A stretch of DNA of 64,000 nt, from contig DATCKN010000015.1 of the NCBI GenBank assembly GCA_036562185.1, positions 1 through 64,000 on the forward strand. Reading direction: 5' to 3'. The stretch comes from Thermoclostridium sp036562185 (lineage in GTDB: Bacteria > Bacillota > Clostridia > DSM-8532). A model generated the notes under the pieces. That model saw only the letters and a program-made list of their open reading frames with translations, was not told the DNA's origin and did no database searches. The position numbers were made by a program, and so were the translations under genes. Of this stretch, positions 28,427 through 36,789 are shown one piece after another; positions within the stretch are counted from its first letter, which is position 1, and every line of letters starts with the position of its first letter.

Positions 28427-28457
28427 GGAACGCGATTATTTTTTATAATCGCGTTCC
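28427..28457 (-). terminator. Strong stem-loop between binding-protein and permease genes
   Basis: A perfect 13-base-pair stem (GGAACGCGATTAT with ATAATCGCGTTCC) around a 5-base loop, 14 bases after the binding-protein stop. No clean T-run follows, so it may protect the upstream mRNA rather than end transcription. The remaining 270 bases of this 312-base intergenic stretch show no gene or motif. Confidence 0.6.
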
Positions 28458-28470
28458 AGGTAATTTCTAT

Positions 28471-29898
28471 TTATTTGCCGAAAACAGCTGCAGGATTTTT
28501 GGGATTAAAATTTGGATATTTAATTTCTTTAACAAGCCCGTCAGCTATGGCATTATCCAATGCCTTGTTGTACCGCTCGGTTAAATCCTGCAAAGCTTTG
28601 TCAAAGTCGGTTTCAACACCGAAAATCAATTCGGCAAACACATCATACATTGCTTTTCCTTCCGGAACAATACTTGTCAGATCAGAAGGTGCAGCCGGCC
28701 AGAGTTTATCATCATCAGTGAAAGCCAGGTTAGGCCTTTTTGCAATAGTATCCGGCTGTTTTGTAATTTGATCCAGAACGCTTTTCACTGTTACATTTCC
28801 AAGACCATTTTCATGATAACCTTTCAGTACTTCATCACTGTATAAAACAGTCATAACAGTCCATGCTTTATCCTTGTTTTTTGAATTTGCATTCATTAAA
28901 AACCATCTGCCGGCCAGCAGCATGTGCTGCGAACCTTTTACAGTACCGTCGATTGTCGGTAATTGAGCCACATCCCAGTTCTCGGTTGTCGGGAACTGGC
29001 TTTCATATACACCTGGTTCCGAATGTGTCCATGATATGTACATTCCAATTTTACCATTGGCAAACTGGCTCCTCAGCGGGTCAATGTCCAGTGATTCGCA
29101 GCCAGGGAAAGCGCCGCCGCTGGTGAACATTCTTTGATAAGCCTGAAGTATTGGCTTATATGGCATAAAATCATACCTGCCGGTTGTAAAATCGTACCCC
29201 CTGTAATTTCCCCCGCTTCTCATTAAAATAAAGTCAACAGAACGATTCAATCCACCGGAAGGACTTTTCAGATTCTGGGCGAAACCATATATGCCCTCAT
29301 CTTTAAGTTTCTGAGATATGATGATTGCCGTATCGGCCATTTCATCAACTGTTTTTGGTACTTCGGTTATCCCTGCTCTTTCAAAAATGCCCTTGTTATA
29401 GATCAACCTGGCGGTTGTACCTATTGCAGGCAAAGAATATATTTTTCCGTTATACATGTTAATACCTTCAAGGAAATTTTCCTCACCGAAATGGGCTTTC
29501 ATTTCGTCGGTCAGATAATCATCCAATGGCTCAAATTTGCCCTGGCCGACGAATTTGGAATAGATACTGCCACCATCAAAAAGGATATCGGGAGCTTCGT
29601 TTGTTGCAAAAGCAATTTCAACAGCTTGTTCAAAGTTTTCGGTATAAATCTTGTACTCAACATTAATATCATCGTATTCTTCATTTATCTTTTGTATTAC
29701 AGAATTCATATAATCTGCATCATGTCTGTTCAGTGTCCATATTGTAATAGTAGCAGGTTCAGAACTGTTTGCATTTGACCGTGTATCCTGTTGAACAGGC
29801 TGTGAATTTGTGTTGTCAGAAGTGCCGCATGCCGTCATAGTTATTACCAGCATCAGAGTAAGCACTATGCAGTATAGATTTCTTAAAGTACGTTTCAT
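28471..29898 (-). CDS. Sugar ABC transporter substrate-binding lipoprotein (SBP_bac_1, second locus)
   Basis: A 475-residue lipoprotein. The signal peptide ends in the lipobox MTAC, followed by a Ser/Asn/Gln-rich linker and the family 1 binding fold (ATITIWTLNRHDADYMNSVI at the N terminus; KIYSLPAIGTTARLIYNKGIFERAG at the hinge). It would capture the oligosaccharide outside the membrane for the two permeases downstream. First gene of the second sugar locus, behind a promoter with a good -10 and a poor -35. Confidence 0.93.
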   Translation of the reverse strand: MKRTLRNLYCIVLTLMLVITMTACGTSDNTNSQPVQQDTRSNANSSEPATITIWTLNRHDADYMNSVIQKINEEYDDINVEYKIYTENFEQAVEIAFATNEAPDILFDGGSIYSKFVGQGKFEPLDDYLTDEMKAHFGEENFLEGINMYNGKIYSLPAIGTTARLIYNKGIFERAGITEVPKTVDEMADTAIIISQKLKDEGIYGFAQNLKSPSGGLNRSVDFILMRSGGNYRGYDFTTGRYDFMPYKPILQAYQRMFTSGGAFPGCESLDIDPLRSQFANGKIGMYISWTHSEPGVYESQFPTTENWDVAQLPTIDGTVKGSQHMLLAGRWFLMNANSKNKDKAWTVMTVLYSDEVLKGYHENGLGNVTVKSVLDQITKQPDTIAKRPNLAFTDDDKLWPAAPSDLTSIVPEGKAMYDVFAELIFGVETDFDKALQDLTERYNKALDNAIADGLVKEIKYPNFNPKNPAAVFGK

Positions 29899-29943
29899 TG
29901 TTTCATATCCCCCTTACATCAATATTTAATTCCGGCTTTTTTA

Positions 29944-29972
29944 ATTATAAAGAGGATTGAAACCAGGGACTA
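29944..29972 (-). promoter_or_regulatory. Weak promoter of the second sugar locus
   Basis: In the minus direction a perfect TATAAT is preceded at 17 bases by TAGTCC, a poor -35 box. This is the form expected of a promoter that needs an activator, here probably the YesN-type regulator. Confidence 0.45.
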
Positions 29973-30029
29973 TAAAAATCCATCCTATTAATTTGTAATT
30001 TCTTAATATTTGCTAATAAAGGTTATGTA

Positions 30030-31202
30030 TCAAAAAAAGTTCAGCTCCACTGTCTTACCCATATCTCTCAACGTTTTAGCAAGTTCTTCAACAAGATTAA
30101 TCTTAATATTAATATGGACAGGCAGGTCGGGGTTTTGATGCGCAGGGTTAATTGCCGTTCCAACGAAGAAGGAGATATCAGTGGCTTCCTCAAAAAGAAT
30201 TCTTGCAATTTGAGATGCACCGTCTTCTTTTATGATCCACTCACTGTTAAAACTGTTATCATCAAGGTAGCTTTTTGCGTACTGAAGTACCTTGCTTATT
30301 GTAATAACACCTTCTGTTACAAGGTCTACACCTTCAATTGTTGCTATGGGGGGTATTTCAGGATCAACATAGTCCAGGGAAGTTTTTATTTCTTTGTTCA
30401 AATACCTGGCCGCCAGGTTTGAAGTTGTACCACCGCAAACTACATGATACCCCTCCTTTGCGAAAAACAGAGCCATCATTCTGTCGACGTTGTCAGGATC
30501 TGCGGGTGGGCCTATCATAAGATTACACATCTTATGATTTTTTATCTTGACGGTTGCAATGGTTGTATCGTCTCCGGGCTGGTACGCATATAACTCTGCA
30601 CATTTTTCCAATAAAAGAGTGGTGATTGTTCTTGCAGTAAGTTTCCGATCGTAGTTTTCTTCAATAAAATTAATAATGTTTTCCCGCTTCCACCCAAAAT
30701 TAAGCTTCCGGCCTACACCTGCATAAACTGCTCCATCACTCATTGCAATCAATACATCGTCCTGTTTTATAGTTATTTTGGATTCATATATTTTTTTATC
30801 TCCGATTATATGGGTTTGCATGTCATATTCAAAATTTTTCCCGTCACGGAGGAATATAACCTTAGGGTTATCGTACTGAATAATTTCGGCTTCGCCGTTA
30901 TTATTCACGCTTATTATTGAAAATGTGGAATATGCTATTCCCCTTTTTTTGCATACCGGCAGTGTGGCGGCTATTGTGGACACGCAATCTTCCAATGTCA
31001 TGGAATTTGCCATCATTGTGGATATAATTTTTGAGGTAAGAGTGGACAGAATGCTTGCTTTAACTCCGCTTCCAAGGCCGTCTGCAAGGACGAGAATCAT
31101 TGAATCGTCATGATTTTTTACTATTTGAACACTATCCCCACATAACTGTTCGCCATGTTTATTTAAACAGCGATATCCTACGTCAATGCAAAGATTATTC
31201 AT
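30030..31202 (-). CDS. PP2C/SpoIIE-type serine phosphatase with C-terminal domain of unknown function
   Basis: A 390-residue cytoplasmic protein. The first ~220 residues form a PPM phosphatase domain with the metal-binding aspartates in LVLADGLGSG, AMSDGAV and GDDTTIATV. The last ~165 residues (from MCNLMIGPPADPDNVDRMM) form a separate domain with GGTTSNLAARYL that I cannot assign. The gene overlaps the hydrogenase-like sensor by 8 bases. Phosphatases of this kind accompany group C (sensory) [FeFe] hydrogenases, so it is the likely output of the sensor, acting on an unknown phosphoprotein. Confidence 0.85.
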   Translation of the reverse strand: MNNLCIDVGYRCLNKHGEQLCGDSVQIVKNHDDSMILVLADGLGSGVKASILSTLTSKIISTMMANSMTLEDCVSTIAATLPVCKKRGIAYSTFSIISVNNNGEAEIIQYDNPKVIFLRDGKNFEYDMQTHIIGDKKIYESKITIKQDDVLIAMSDGAVYAGVGRKLNFGWKRENIINFIEENYDRKLTARTITTLLLEKCAELYAYQPGDDTTIATVKIKNHKMCNLMIGPPADPDNVDRMMALFFAKEGYHVVCGGTTSNLAARYLNKEIKTSLDYVDPEIPPIATIEGVDLVTEGVITISKVLQYAKSYLDDNSFNSEWIIKEDGASQIARILFEEATDISFFVGTAINPAHQNPDLPVHINIKINLVEELAKTLRDMGKTVELNFF

Positions 31203-32865
31203 CCACCAGTGTCTCCTTTAAGCGTGTGAGTGCAATTTTAGTTTCAGCCGTCGATTCTCCCAGCAGTGAAGCAATTTCCTGAACCAGTCTCATTTGCTTT
31301 TCTACAACCTTATCGGTTATTTCAACAGCCTGTTCTATTTTCTTCGCCCTTATAATTTTACTGGTTTCCTCTTCTGTTATATCCTCCATAATGCTGATAA
31401 TTATATGATATGTTCTGTCATAAATAACAGTCTCTTCAACATATTTTTTACAACCGGCAAGATACTTTCTTTTTCTGTATGTATTCTTTTCATCACCCAG
31501 TGCAAGCCAGTAATCTTCAGGATCCAAAAAAATATCAACGGGTTTTCCCATAACGCTTGACATGTCGGTTTTATTAAGGATTTTTAAACCCGCATTGTTA
31601 ATTTGCTGTATTTCCAATTTTTCATTCAGTACCATAATTCCATTCGGTGAGTTGTTAATTATCTTATCTGAAAAAGATTCTGCTCTTTCTTTCAGATAAG
31701 GAAGGCACATGGTAAGATCGGCTTTACCCATCAAAACTGCCACTGCTTTTTCTCGGCATGTATTATATCCGCAGGAGCCACAGTTCAGTTCCTGTTCTTT
31801 TGACAACTTGCCCATTTTATGAAGAATTGCAGTAATAGCGCTGCTTCCGGGCATTGTCAGGCTTTTCCCTATATATTCAAAATTCCTTGCTATATTGATA
31901 TCGCCCAACCCATTTGAAAAATCACTTCTCCCGGAGGATTTATTAACCAGTACATAATCTTTCACCGGATTCCGGTGTGTCCTGCTCATTACCGGGCCAC
32001 CTATACAGCTTCCGGTGCAGGCAGACATTTCAATAAAGCAGTTCGCCAGATTACCGCTGCAAATATCGTCTATTGCACTAAGACAGTTTTCAACACCATC
32101 AATGGATATATACTGAAATTCAGGGTCCAAGTCCATTGATCGAATTATTCCTCCGGCGGTTGGAAAAATCCTTGTCCTCCCTTTTTCATCCAAATCAACT
32201 GATTCTTCAAACTCTATATTCTCTCCTTCAAGCCACTCGGTAAGTTCTTCAAATGTCAGCACGCAGTCAGTTATACCCGGATACGTTTCTGCTTCATCTT
32301 TTTTTGCAATACATGGGCCGATAAAAACAGTATAACATCCCGGGTGCTGTTCTTTTAATATTTTACAGCTAACCTGCATTGGCGACATTACTTTTGCCAG
32401 GTATGGAAGAGCCTCCGGGCGGTGTTTTTGAATCAACAAGTTTACACTATGGCAGCATGAAGAAATTATCACATTATTCTTTCTTTCGCTGATTATCTTT
32501 TCATACTGCTTTTTCACAACCGCCGCTCCAATGGCGGTTTCTTCCGCTCCGGCAAATCCAAGCTTTTTTAATGCATTTCTCAGTGACCCCATCGAAATTC
32601 CGTTATAATTCGCAACAAAAGAAGGCGCAATACTGGCATAAACCGGACGTGATGAAGCAATAAATTCCTTAACCTTTGCTACGTCATTCCGTATATTCTT
32701 TGCATGTTGCGGACATGACACAAAGCATTTTCCACAGAGAATGCATTCATCGGTTACTATATTTGCCTGGTTCTCAGAAAATCTTATTGACTTTACCGGG
32801 CAATTTCTTATACATTTATAGCAGTTTTTACAGTTTGATTTTTTTAACTGAAGGCAATTGGACAA
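31195..32865 (-). CDS. [FeFe]-hydrogenase-like sensor with PAS domain (group C type)
   Basis: A 556-residue protein. Two [4Fe-4S] ferredoxin motifs lie at 12-22 and 41-51. The H-cluster domain spans about 75-340, with SSCCHS (C137, C138), GPCIAKK (C185) and EMSACTGSC (C283, C287) in place of the L1-L3 signatures. A further Fe-S domain (CGSCGYNTC, C387) lies near 362-387, followed by a PAS domain (~402-490) and a helical tail. Both L1 cysteines are kept, including the one used for proton transfer in catalytic enzymes; the following proline is histidine. The PAS end and phosphatase neighbour point to sensing H2 or redox state rather than bulk H2 production. The start is TTG after GGGGGG. Confidence 0.88.
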   Translation of the reverse strand: MSNCLQLKKSNCKNCYKCIRNCPVKSIRFSENQANIVTDECILCGKCFVSCPQHAKNIRNDVAKVKEFIASSRPVYASIAPSFVANYNGISMGSLRNALKKLGFAGAEETAIGAAVVKKQYEKIISERKNNVIISSCCHSVNLLIQKHRPEALPYLAKVMSPMQVSCKILKEQHPGCYTVFIGPCIAKKDEAETYPGITDCVLTFEELTEWLEGENIEFEESVDLDEKGRTRIFPTAGGIIRSMDLDPEFQYISIDGVENCLSAIDDICSGNLANCFIEMSACTGSCIGGPVMSRTHRNPVKDYVLVNKSSGRSDFSNGLGDINIARNFEYIGKSLTMPGSSAITAILHKMGKLSKEQELNCGSCGYNTCREKAVAVLMGKADLTMCLPYLKERAESFSDKIINNSPNGIMVLNEKLEIQQINNAGLKILNKTDMSSVMGKPVDIFLDPEDYWLALGDEKNTYRKRKYLAGCKKYVEETVIYDRTYHIIISIMEDITEEETSKIIRAKKIEQAVEITDKVVEKQMRLVQEIASLLGESTAETKIALTRLKETLVDE

Positions 32866-32885
32866 TTATACTTTTCCCCCCGTAA

Positions 32886-33146
32886 TCATATTTCCTTACT
32901 TTGGTTTAATTTTTTAAGTACATTTTCTTCAAAAAACTGATTAAAATTTTCCGGGCTTACACCACATATTACTTCATCTTCAACTTTCACACATACTCCG
33001 TCGGTACATTTTCCAAGGCATACTGCAGCAGAGATGTTAATTGTATCTTCCAGCGAATATTTTTTTATATTATCCTTCATAAGGTTAATTATTTTATAAG
33101 AACCTTTCAAGTGACATGTACTTCCCACACATATATAAATATTCAT
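32886..33146 (-). CDS. Thioredoxin-like [2Fe-2S] ferredoxin (NuoE/HydC C-terminal type)
   Basis: An 86-residue protein, MNIYICVGSTCHLKGS at the start and AAVCLGKCTDGVCVKV later. The pairs CVGSTC and CLGKC are the four [2Fe-2S] ligands of the thioredoxin-like ferredoxin family, here as a stand-alone domain without the N-terminal NuoE helices. The start is the ATG after AAGGAGTC; six in-frame codons upstream are excluded. It probably passes electrons to the hydrogenase-like sensor encoded 20 bases downstream. Confidence 0.87.
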   Translation of the reverse strand: MNIYICVGSTCHLKGSYKIINLMKDNIKKYSLEDTINISAAVCLGKCTDGVCVKVEDEVICGVSPENFNQFFEENVLKKLNQSKEI

Positions 33147-33175
33147 ACCAGACTCCTTGCACAATTTTCAAGCTT

Positions 33176-33210
33176 AAAAAGATGTTTGGCGGTGTATGAC
33201 ATACACCGCC
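33176..33210 (-). terminator. Hairpin with T-run after adhE
   Basis: An 11-base-pair perfect inverted repeat (GGCGGTGTATG with CATACACCGCC), then five T residues about 7 bases later in the minus direction. It begins 24 bases after the adhE stop and 30 bases before the [2Fe-2S] gene. It may let only part of the adhE transcription reach the sensor genes. Confidence 0.7.
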
Positions 33211-33233
33211 CGGGCAGAACAAATATACTCCAG

Positions 33234-35837
33234 CTATTTTGCTTCATATCCATAATACGCTTTTTTATATATTTCTTCAAGCTCACTAACTAATGGATAT
33301 CGTGGGTTTGAAGTGGTACATTGATCTTCAAATGCTCTTTCAGCCAGTTTGGGTACCTTCGCCATAAACTCGCTTTCGTTTATGCCGCATTCTTTAATAC
33401 TTAACGGCATGTTCAATTTCTTCATTAAACTGATTACAGCATTTATCAAAGCATCTATCTGCTCTTCCTGTGTTGTCCCGCCAAGGTTCAGGTGCCGTGC
33501 AATCTGTGCATAGCGGTAGTCTGCCACGAATTTGCCGTATTTCGGGAATATTGTGAACTTGGTGGGTATCTGCGAATTATACTTTATAACATGGGGCAGT
33601 AATACTGCATTAGCCCTTCCATGAGGAATATGAAATTCACCGCCCAGCTTATGGGCAAGGGAATGATTTATTCCCAAAAATGCGTTTGTAAATGCCATTC
33701 CTGCTATACATGAAGCATTATGGACTTTTTCCCTTGCAACCTCATCATCCGGGTTATCATAACTTCTCGGCAGGTATTTAAAAATTAATGCTATTGCTTT
33801 CATTGCAAGCGCATTGGTATAATCCGAAGCCAGTACCGAAACATAAGCTTCTATCGCATGAGTAAGTACATCCATACCTGTGTCTGCGGTAATGGATTTT
33901 GGCATTGTTTTAACAAACTGCGGATCTATAATTGCAACGTCAGGCGTTAATTCATAATCAGCAAGAGGATATTTTATATTCCCGTTTTTCTTGTCAGTTA
34001 TTACCGAGAATGAGGTTACTTCGCTTCCGGTACCCGATGTAGTAGGGATAGCAACGAGCTGGGCTTTCTTTCCAAGGTTCGGGAACTGGAATGCTCTTTT
34101 CCTTATATCCATGAATTTAAGTCTTAACCCGTCAAATGATGTGTCGGGATTTTCATAGAACAGCCACATGCCTTTTGCAGCGTCAATTGCACTTCCTCCG
34201 CCAAGGGCTATTATAACATCGGGCTGGAAAACATTCATTGCATGAACGCCTTTTTGAATGGTTTCAATGGACGGATCGGGTTCAACTTCGGAGAATATTT
34301 CACTATGGCAGTAATCCTTGCGCTTTCTGAGATAATACAGTGCCTTATCCACATATCCCAGTTTAACCATCATCGGATCGGTGACTATGAAGGCTCTTGA
34401 GATGTTTGGCATGTGCTCGAGATACTGGATTGATCCTTTTTCAAAATATATTTTCGGAGGAATCTTAAACCACTGCATGTTTACCCTCCTTTGTGCAATC
34501 CTCTTTTTATTTATCAGGTTAACCGATGAAATATTCGCTGTGGTTGAATTGCGTCCAAAAGATCCACATCCCAAAGTAAGTGAAGGTGTGTTGGTATTGT
34601 AAATATCACCTATGGCACCCTGAGATGAAGGCGAATTCACAATTATCCTCCCGACTTTCATTTCATTGCCGAAAGCCTTGCATAATTCTTCATCGTTTGA
34701 GTGTATGACTGCCGAATGGCCAAGACCACCCAGTTCCAGCATCAGGGAGCAATATTCAAAGCCTTGCTGTTCATTCTCACAAACAAAATATGCCAGTACG
34801 GGAGAAAGTTTTTCGAGTGACAACGGATATTCAAGGGATGGTTTTGGAAGTTTCGCAATCAGTATCTTTGTGTCATCAGGTACAGTTATGCCGGCATTCT
34901 TTGCTATGAACGTGGCAGGTTTTCCTACCACTTCAGGGTTAACAGCCATCTTTTCACGGTTTATAACATAGTTCGATACCAGTTCTGTTTCCTTTTCATC
35001 GAGGAAATAGCATCCATACTTTTTCATAATCCTTTCGAATTCCCCGGAAATTTCCTTGTCAACAATTACAGCCTGCTCTGACGCACAGATCATTCCGTTA
35101 TCAAATGTTTTTGAAATAATGAGATCGGTACATGCCCTTTCCAAATCAACATTTTTATTTATATAACACGGAACATTGCCCGAACCTACCCCCAGTGCCG
35201 GTTTTCCGGCGCTATAAGCCGACTTGACCATACCACTGCCGCCGGTTGCAAGTATAAGAGAGACTCCAGGATGGTTCATCAGTGCAATTGTAGCCTCAAC
35301 AGACGGATGCTCTATCCATTGAATACAGTACTTCGGAGCTCCGGCTTTGATCGCTGCATCCCTGAGAATTCTTGCAGCCTCACTGGAACATTTCTGCGCT
35401 GATGGGTGAAAAGCAAAAATTATAGGGTTTCTTGTTTTGGCGCAAATCAATGACTTAAACATTGTAGTTGATGTTGGATTTGTAACAGGCGTTACACCTG
35501 CAACCACACCAACAGGTTCTGCTACTTCCACGTATCCCTCAAGTGTATTTTCCTCAATTATGCCTACGCTTTTTTCATTTTTAATGCTGTGGTATATATA
35601 TTCTGTGGCAAATATGTTCTTTATGACCTTATCCTCAAATACCCCCCTGCCGGTTTCTTCCACTGCAAGTTTTGCAAGATACATATGGTTCTCCAAACCC
35701 TTCAGTGTCATTTCACGCACAATTTTATCCACTTGTTCCTGATTAAGCGTCAAATACTCTTTCAGTGCTTTCTCAGCATTTGCAACCAGCTTGTCGATCA
35801 TTTCATCGACATTCACTTTTTTTGCTTTTCCTTCCAT
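33234..35837 (-). CDS. adhE: Bifunctional acetaldehyde-CoA/alcohol dehydrogenase
   Basis: About 867 residues, the usual AdhE length. The N-terminal aldehyde dehydrogenase half (to ~440) has the catalytic cysteine in NGMICASEQ near 251. The C-terminal iron-dependent alcohol dehydrogenase half has GGGSAIDAAKGMW (NADH binding) and the metal ligands in GMDVLTHAIEAY, GINHSLAHKLG and HIPHGRAN. It converts acetyl-CoA to ethanol with two NADH, the main route for disposing of electrons in many Clostridia. The start chosen is ATG after AGAGGTG; a GTG three codons upstream lies in that site. Its promoter region carries two Rex-type operators. Confidence 0.97.
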   Translation of the reverse strand: MEGKAKKVNVDEMIDKLVANAEKALKEYLTLNQEQVDKIVREMTLKGLENHMYLAKLAVEETGRGVFEDKVIKNIFATEYIYHSIKNEKSVGIIEENTLEGYVEVAEPVGVVAGVTPVTNPTSTTMFKSLICAKTRNPIIFAFHPSAQKCSSEAARILRDAAIKAGAPKYCIQWIEHPSVEATIALMNHPGVSLILATGGSGMVKSAYSAGKPALGVGSGNVPCYINKNVDLERACTDLIISKTFDNGMICASEQAVIVDKEISGEFERIMKKYGCYFLDEKETELVSNYVINREKMAVNPEVVGKPATFIAKNAGITVPDDTKILIAKLPKPSLEYPLSLEKLSPVLAYFVCENEQQGFEYCSLMLELGGLGHSAVIHSNDEELCKAFGNEMKVGRIIVNSPSSQGAIGDIYNTNTPSLTLGCGSFGRNSTTANISSVNLINKKRIAQRRVNMQWFKIPPKIYFEKGSIQYLEHMPNISRAFIVTDPMMVKLGYVDKALYYLRKRKDYCHSEIFSEVEPDPSIETIQKGVHAMNVFQPDVIIALGGGSAIDAAKGMWLFYENPDTSFDGLRLKFMDIRKRAFQFPNLGKKAQLVAIPTTSGTGSEVTSFSVITDKKNGNIKYPLADYELTPDVAIIDPQFVKTMPKSITADTGMDVLTHAIEAYVSVLASDYTNALAMKAIALIFKYLPRSYDNPDDEVAREKVHNASCIAGMAFTNAFLGINHSLAHKLGGEFHIPHGRANAVLLPHVIKYNSQIPTKFTIFPKYGKFVADYRYAQIARHLNLGGTTQEEQIDALINAVISLMKKLNMPLSIKECGINESEFMAKVPKLAERAFEDQCTTSNPRYPLVSELEEIYKKAYYGYEAK

Positions 35838-35931
35838 TCCTGTCACCTCTTTTTAATTGGAATTGACATTTTTTTAACAAACTTAGATGTGATATAGCGT
35901 ATATATTTTTCAACGCATACCCTTAGCATTA

Positions 35932-35949
35932 TTGTTAAATTATTAACAA
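35932..35949. promoter_or_regulatory. Rex-type operator (downstream site)
   Basis: TTGTTAA-ATTA-TTAACAA exactly matches the Rex consensus (TTGTTAANNNNTTAACAA). It lies about 40-55 bases downstream of the predicted adhE transcription start, within the leader. Rex represses fermentation genes when NADH is low. Confidence 0.85.
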
Positions 35950-35966
35950 ATAATATTAAAGAAAAT

Positions 35967-35984
35967 GTGTTGTATTTACAACAC
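35967..35984. promoter_or_regulatory. Unassigned palindrome at the adhE transcription start
   Basis: Perfect 8-base arms GTGTTGTA and TACAACAC with TT between. It covers about +3 to +20 of the predicted adhE transcript, between the two Rex-type sites. Its half-site spacing differs from Rex, so another regulator or an mRNA hairpin is possible. Confidence 0.6.
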
Positions 35985-35993
35985 TTTTAAATA

Positions 35994-36022
35994 ATTATAC
36001 ATTCTGCTGATAAATTTGTCAA
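35994..36022 (-). promoter_or_regulatory. adhE promoter
   Basis: In the minus direction TTGACA and TATAAT are separated by 17 bases, a perfect sigma-A match. The leader to the start codon is about 150 bases long. The -35 box lies inside the upstream Rex-type operator. Confidence 0.85.
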
Positions 36023-36033
36023 TATTTTAACAA
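36016..36033. promoter_or_regulatory. Rex-type operator (over the -35 box)
   Basis: TTGTCAA-TATT-TTAACAA, one mismatch from the Rex consensus. It overlaps the adhE -35 box, so binding would block RNA polymerase. A weaker third match (TTGACAT-TTTT-TTAACAA) is at 35863-35880. Confidence 0.75.
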
Positions 36034-36123
36034 AGATTTATGGAAAATTTTCAATAATTTCTTAAGATGGAGAAAACTGAACTGATAGCCTGTTGATGAA
36101 ATAAAGAAATCCATAAGTATACT

Positions 36124-36789
36124 TTACTTGGTTTCGATATAAGCTTCCACCAGCTTTAAATACTGGCCTTCTTTTAATGTAATATATCTTGGGTCTTCAA
36201 AATTGTCATTAGCGACAATATCATCAAGAGTGTGGTTGCTGCCTGAGGTTATTTCATAATACCCGTAACCAAGGGAGCTGTTTTCCTCCGGAAAAACCTG
36301 ATACTCTCCTGCAGGAATATCAAACCCAACCTTATACATCCCATTTGAATATCTTCCGTTCTCAGGTTCGTATGGCTTTGCATCTTTTACGGGAACGGCG
36401 CGGGCATCGGTAAATTTAAAATATTGCCCGTCTTTTACAGTAACATACGTAAAGGAATAAAAATTATCATTGGCAATTATGCTTTCAAATGTATTTGAGC
36501 TGTCTTTTGCAATTTCAAAGTAGGACAGTCCGGTAATACTTTTTTCTGTGCTGTAAAGCTTATATTCTCCGGCAGCTATATCCTGGCCTACCTTGTACAT
36601 ACCGCTTTTAATGCCGCCTTCATCAATGGTCTGAACAGGAGTGGGACTGTCCTGGCCCTGCATTGTTCTATTCTGCTGCCCGGATTGGCCGTTTTGCTGC
36701 TGATTATTACTTGCGGCACAACCGCACAAGAAGATGATTATCACTGATACAGAAAGAATTAAAAATACAGAAAGCTTTCCTATTTTCAT
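36124..36789 (-). CDS. Lipoprotein with duplicated GMYKVG...AGEY module
   Basis: About 221 residues. A signal peptide ends at FLCGC and a Gln/Asn-rich linker follows to ~residue 60. Two copies of a ~70-residue module come next, each starting GMYKVG-DI-AGEY and ending ANDNF-(~8)-YVT/YIT-KDGQY/KEGQY. The modules align along their length, so the gene arose by internal duplication. The fold resembles the DUF4352-free AGEY-type repeats seen in many Firmicutes cell-surface proteins; no function is known to me. Start: ATG after AAGGAGG, ignoring 48 codons that overlap dinB. It stands alone between adhE and dinB. Confidence 0.78.
   Translation of the reverse strand: MKIGKLSVFLILSVSVIIIFLCGCAASNNQQQNGQSGQQNRTMQGQDSPTPVQTIDEGGIKSGMYKVGQDIAAGEYKLYSTEKSITGLSYFEIAKDSSNTFESIIANDNFYSFTYVTVKDGQYFKFTDARAVPVKDAKPYEPENGRYSNGMYKVGFDIPAGEYQVFPEENSSLGYGYYEITSGSNHTLDDIVANDNFEDPRYITLKEGQYLKLVEAYIETK

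Noticed and set aside
35863..35880. Third Rex-type site in the adhE leader
   Set aside because: Only one half-site matches; the other arm agrees at four of seven bases, so it is mentioned but not counted.
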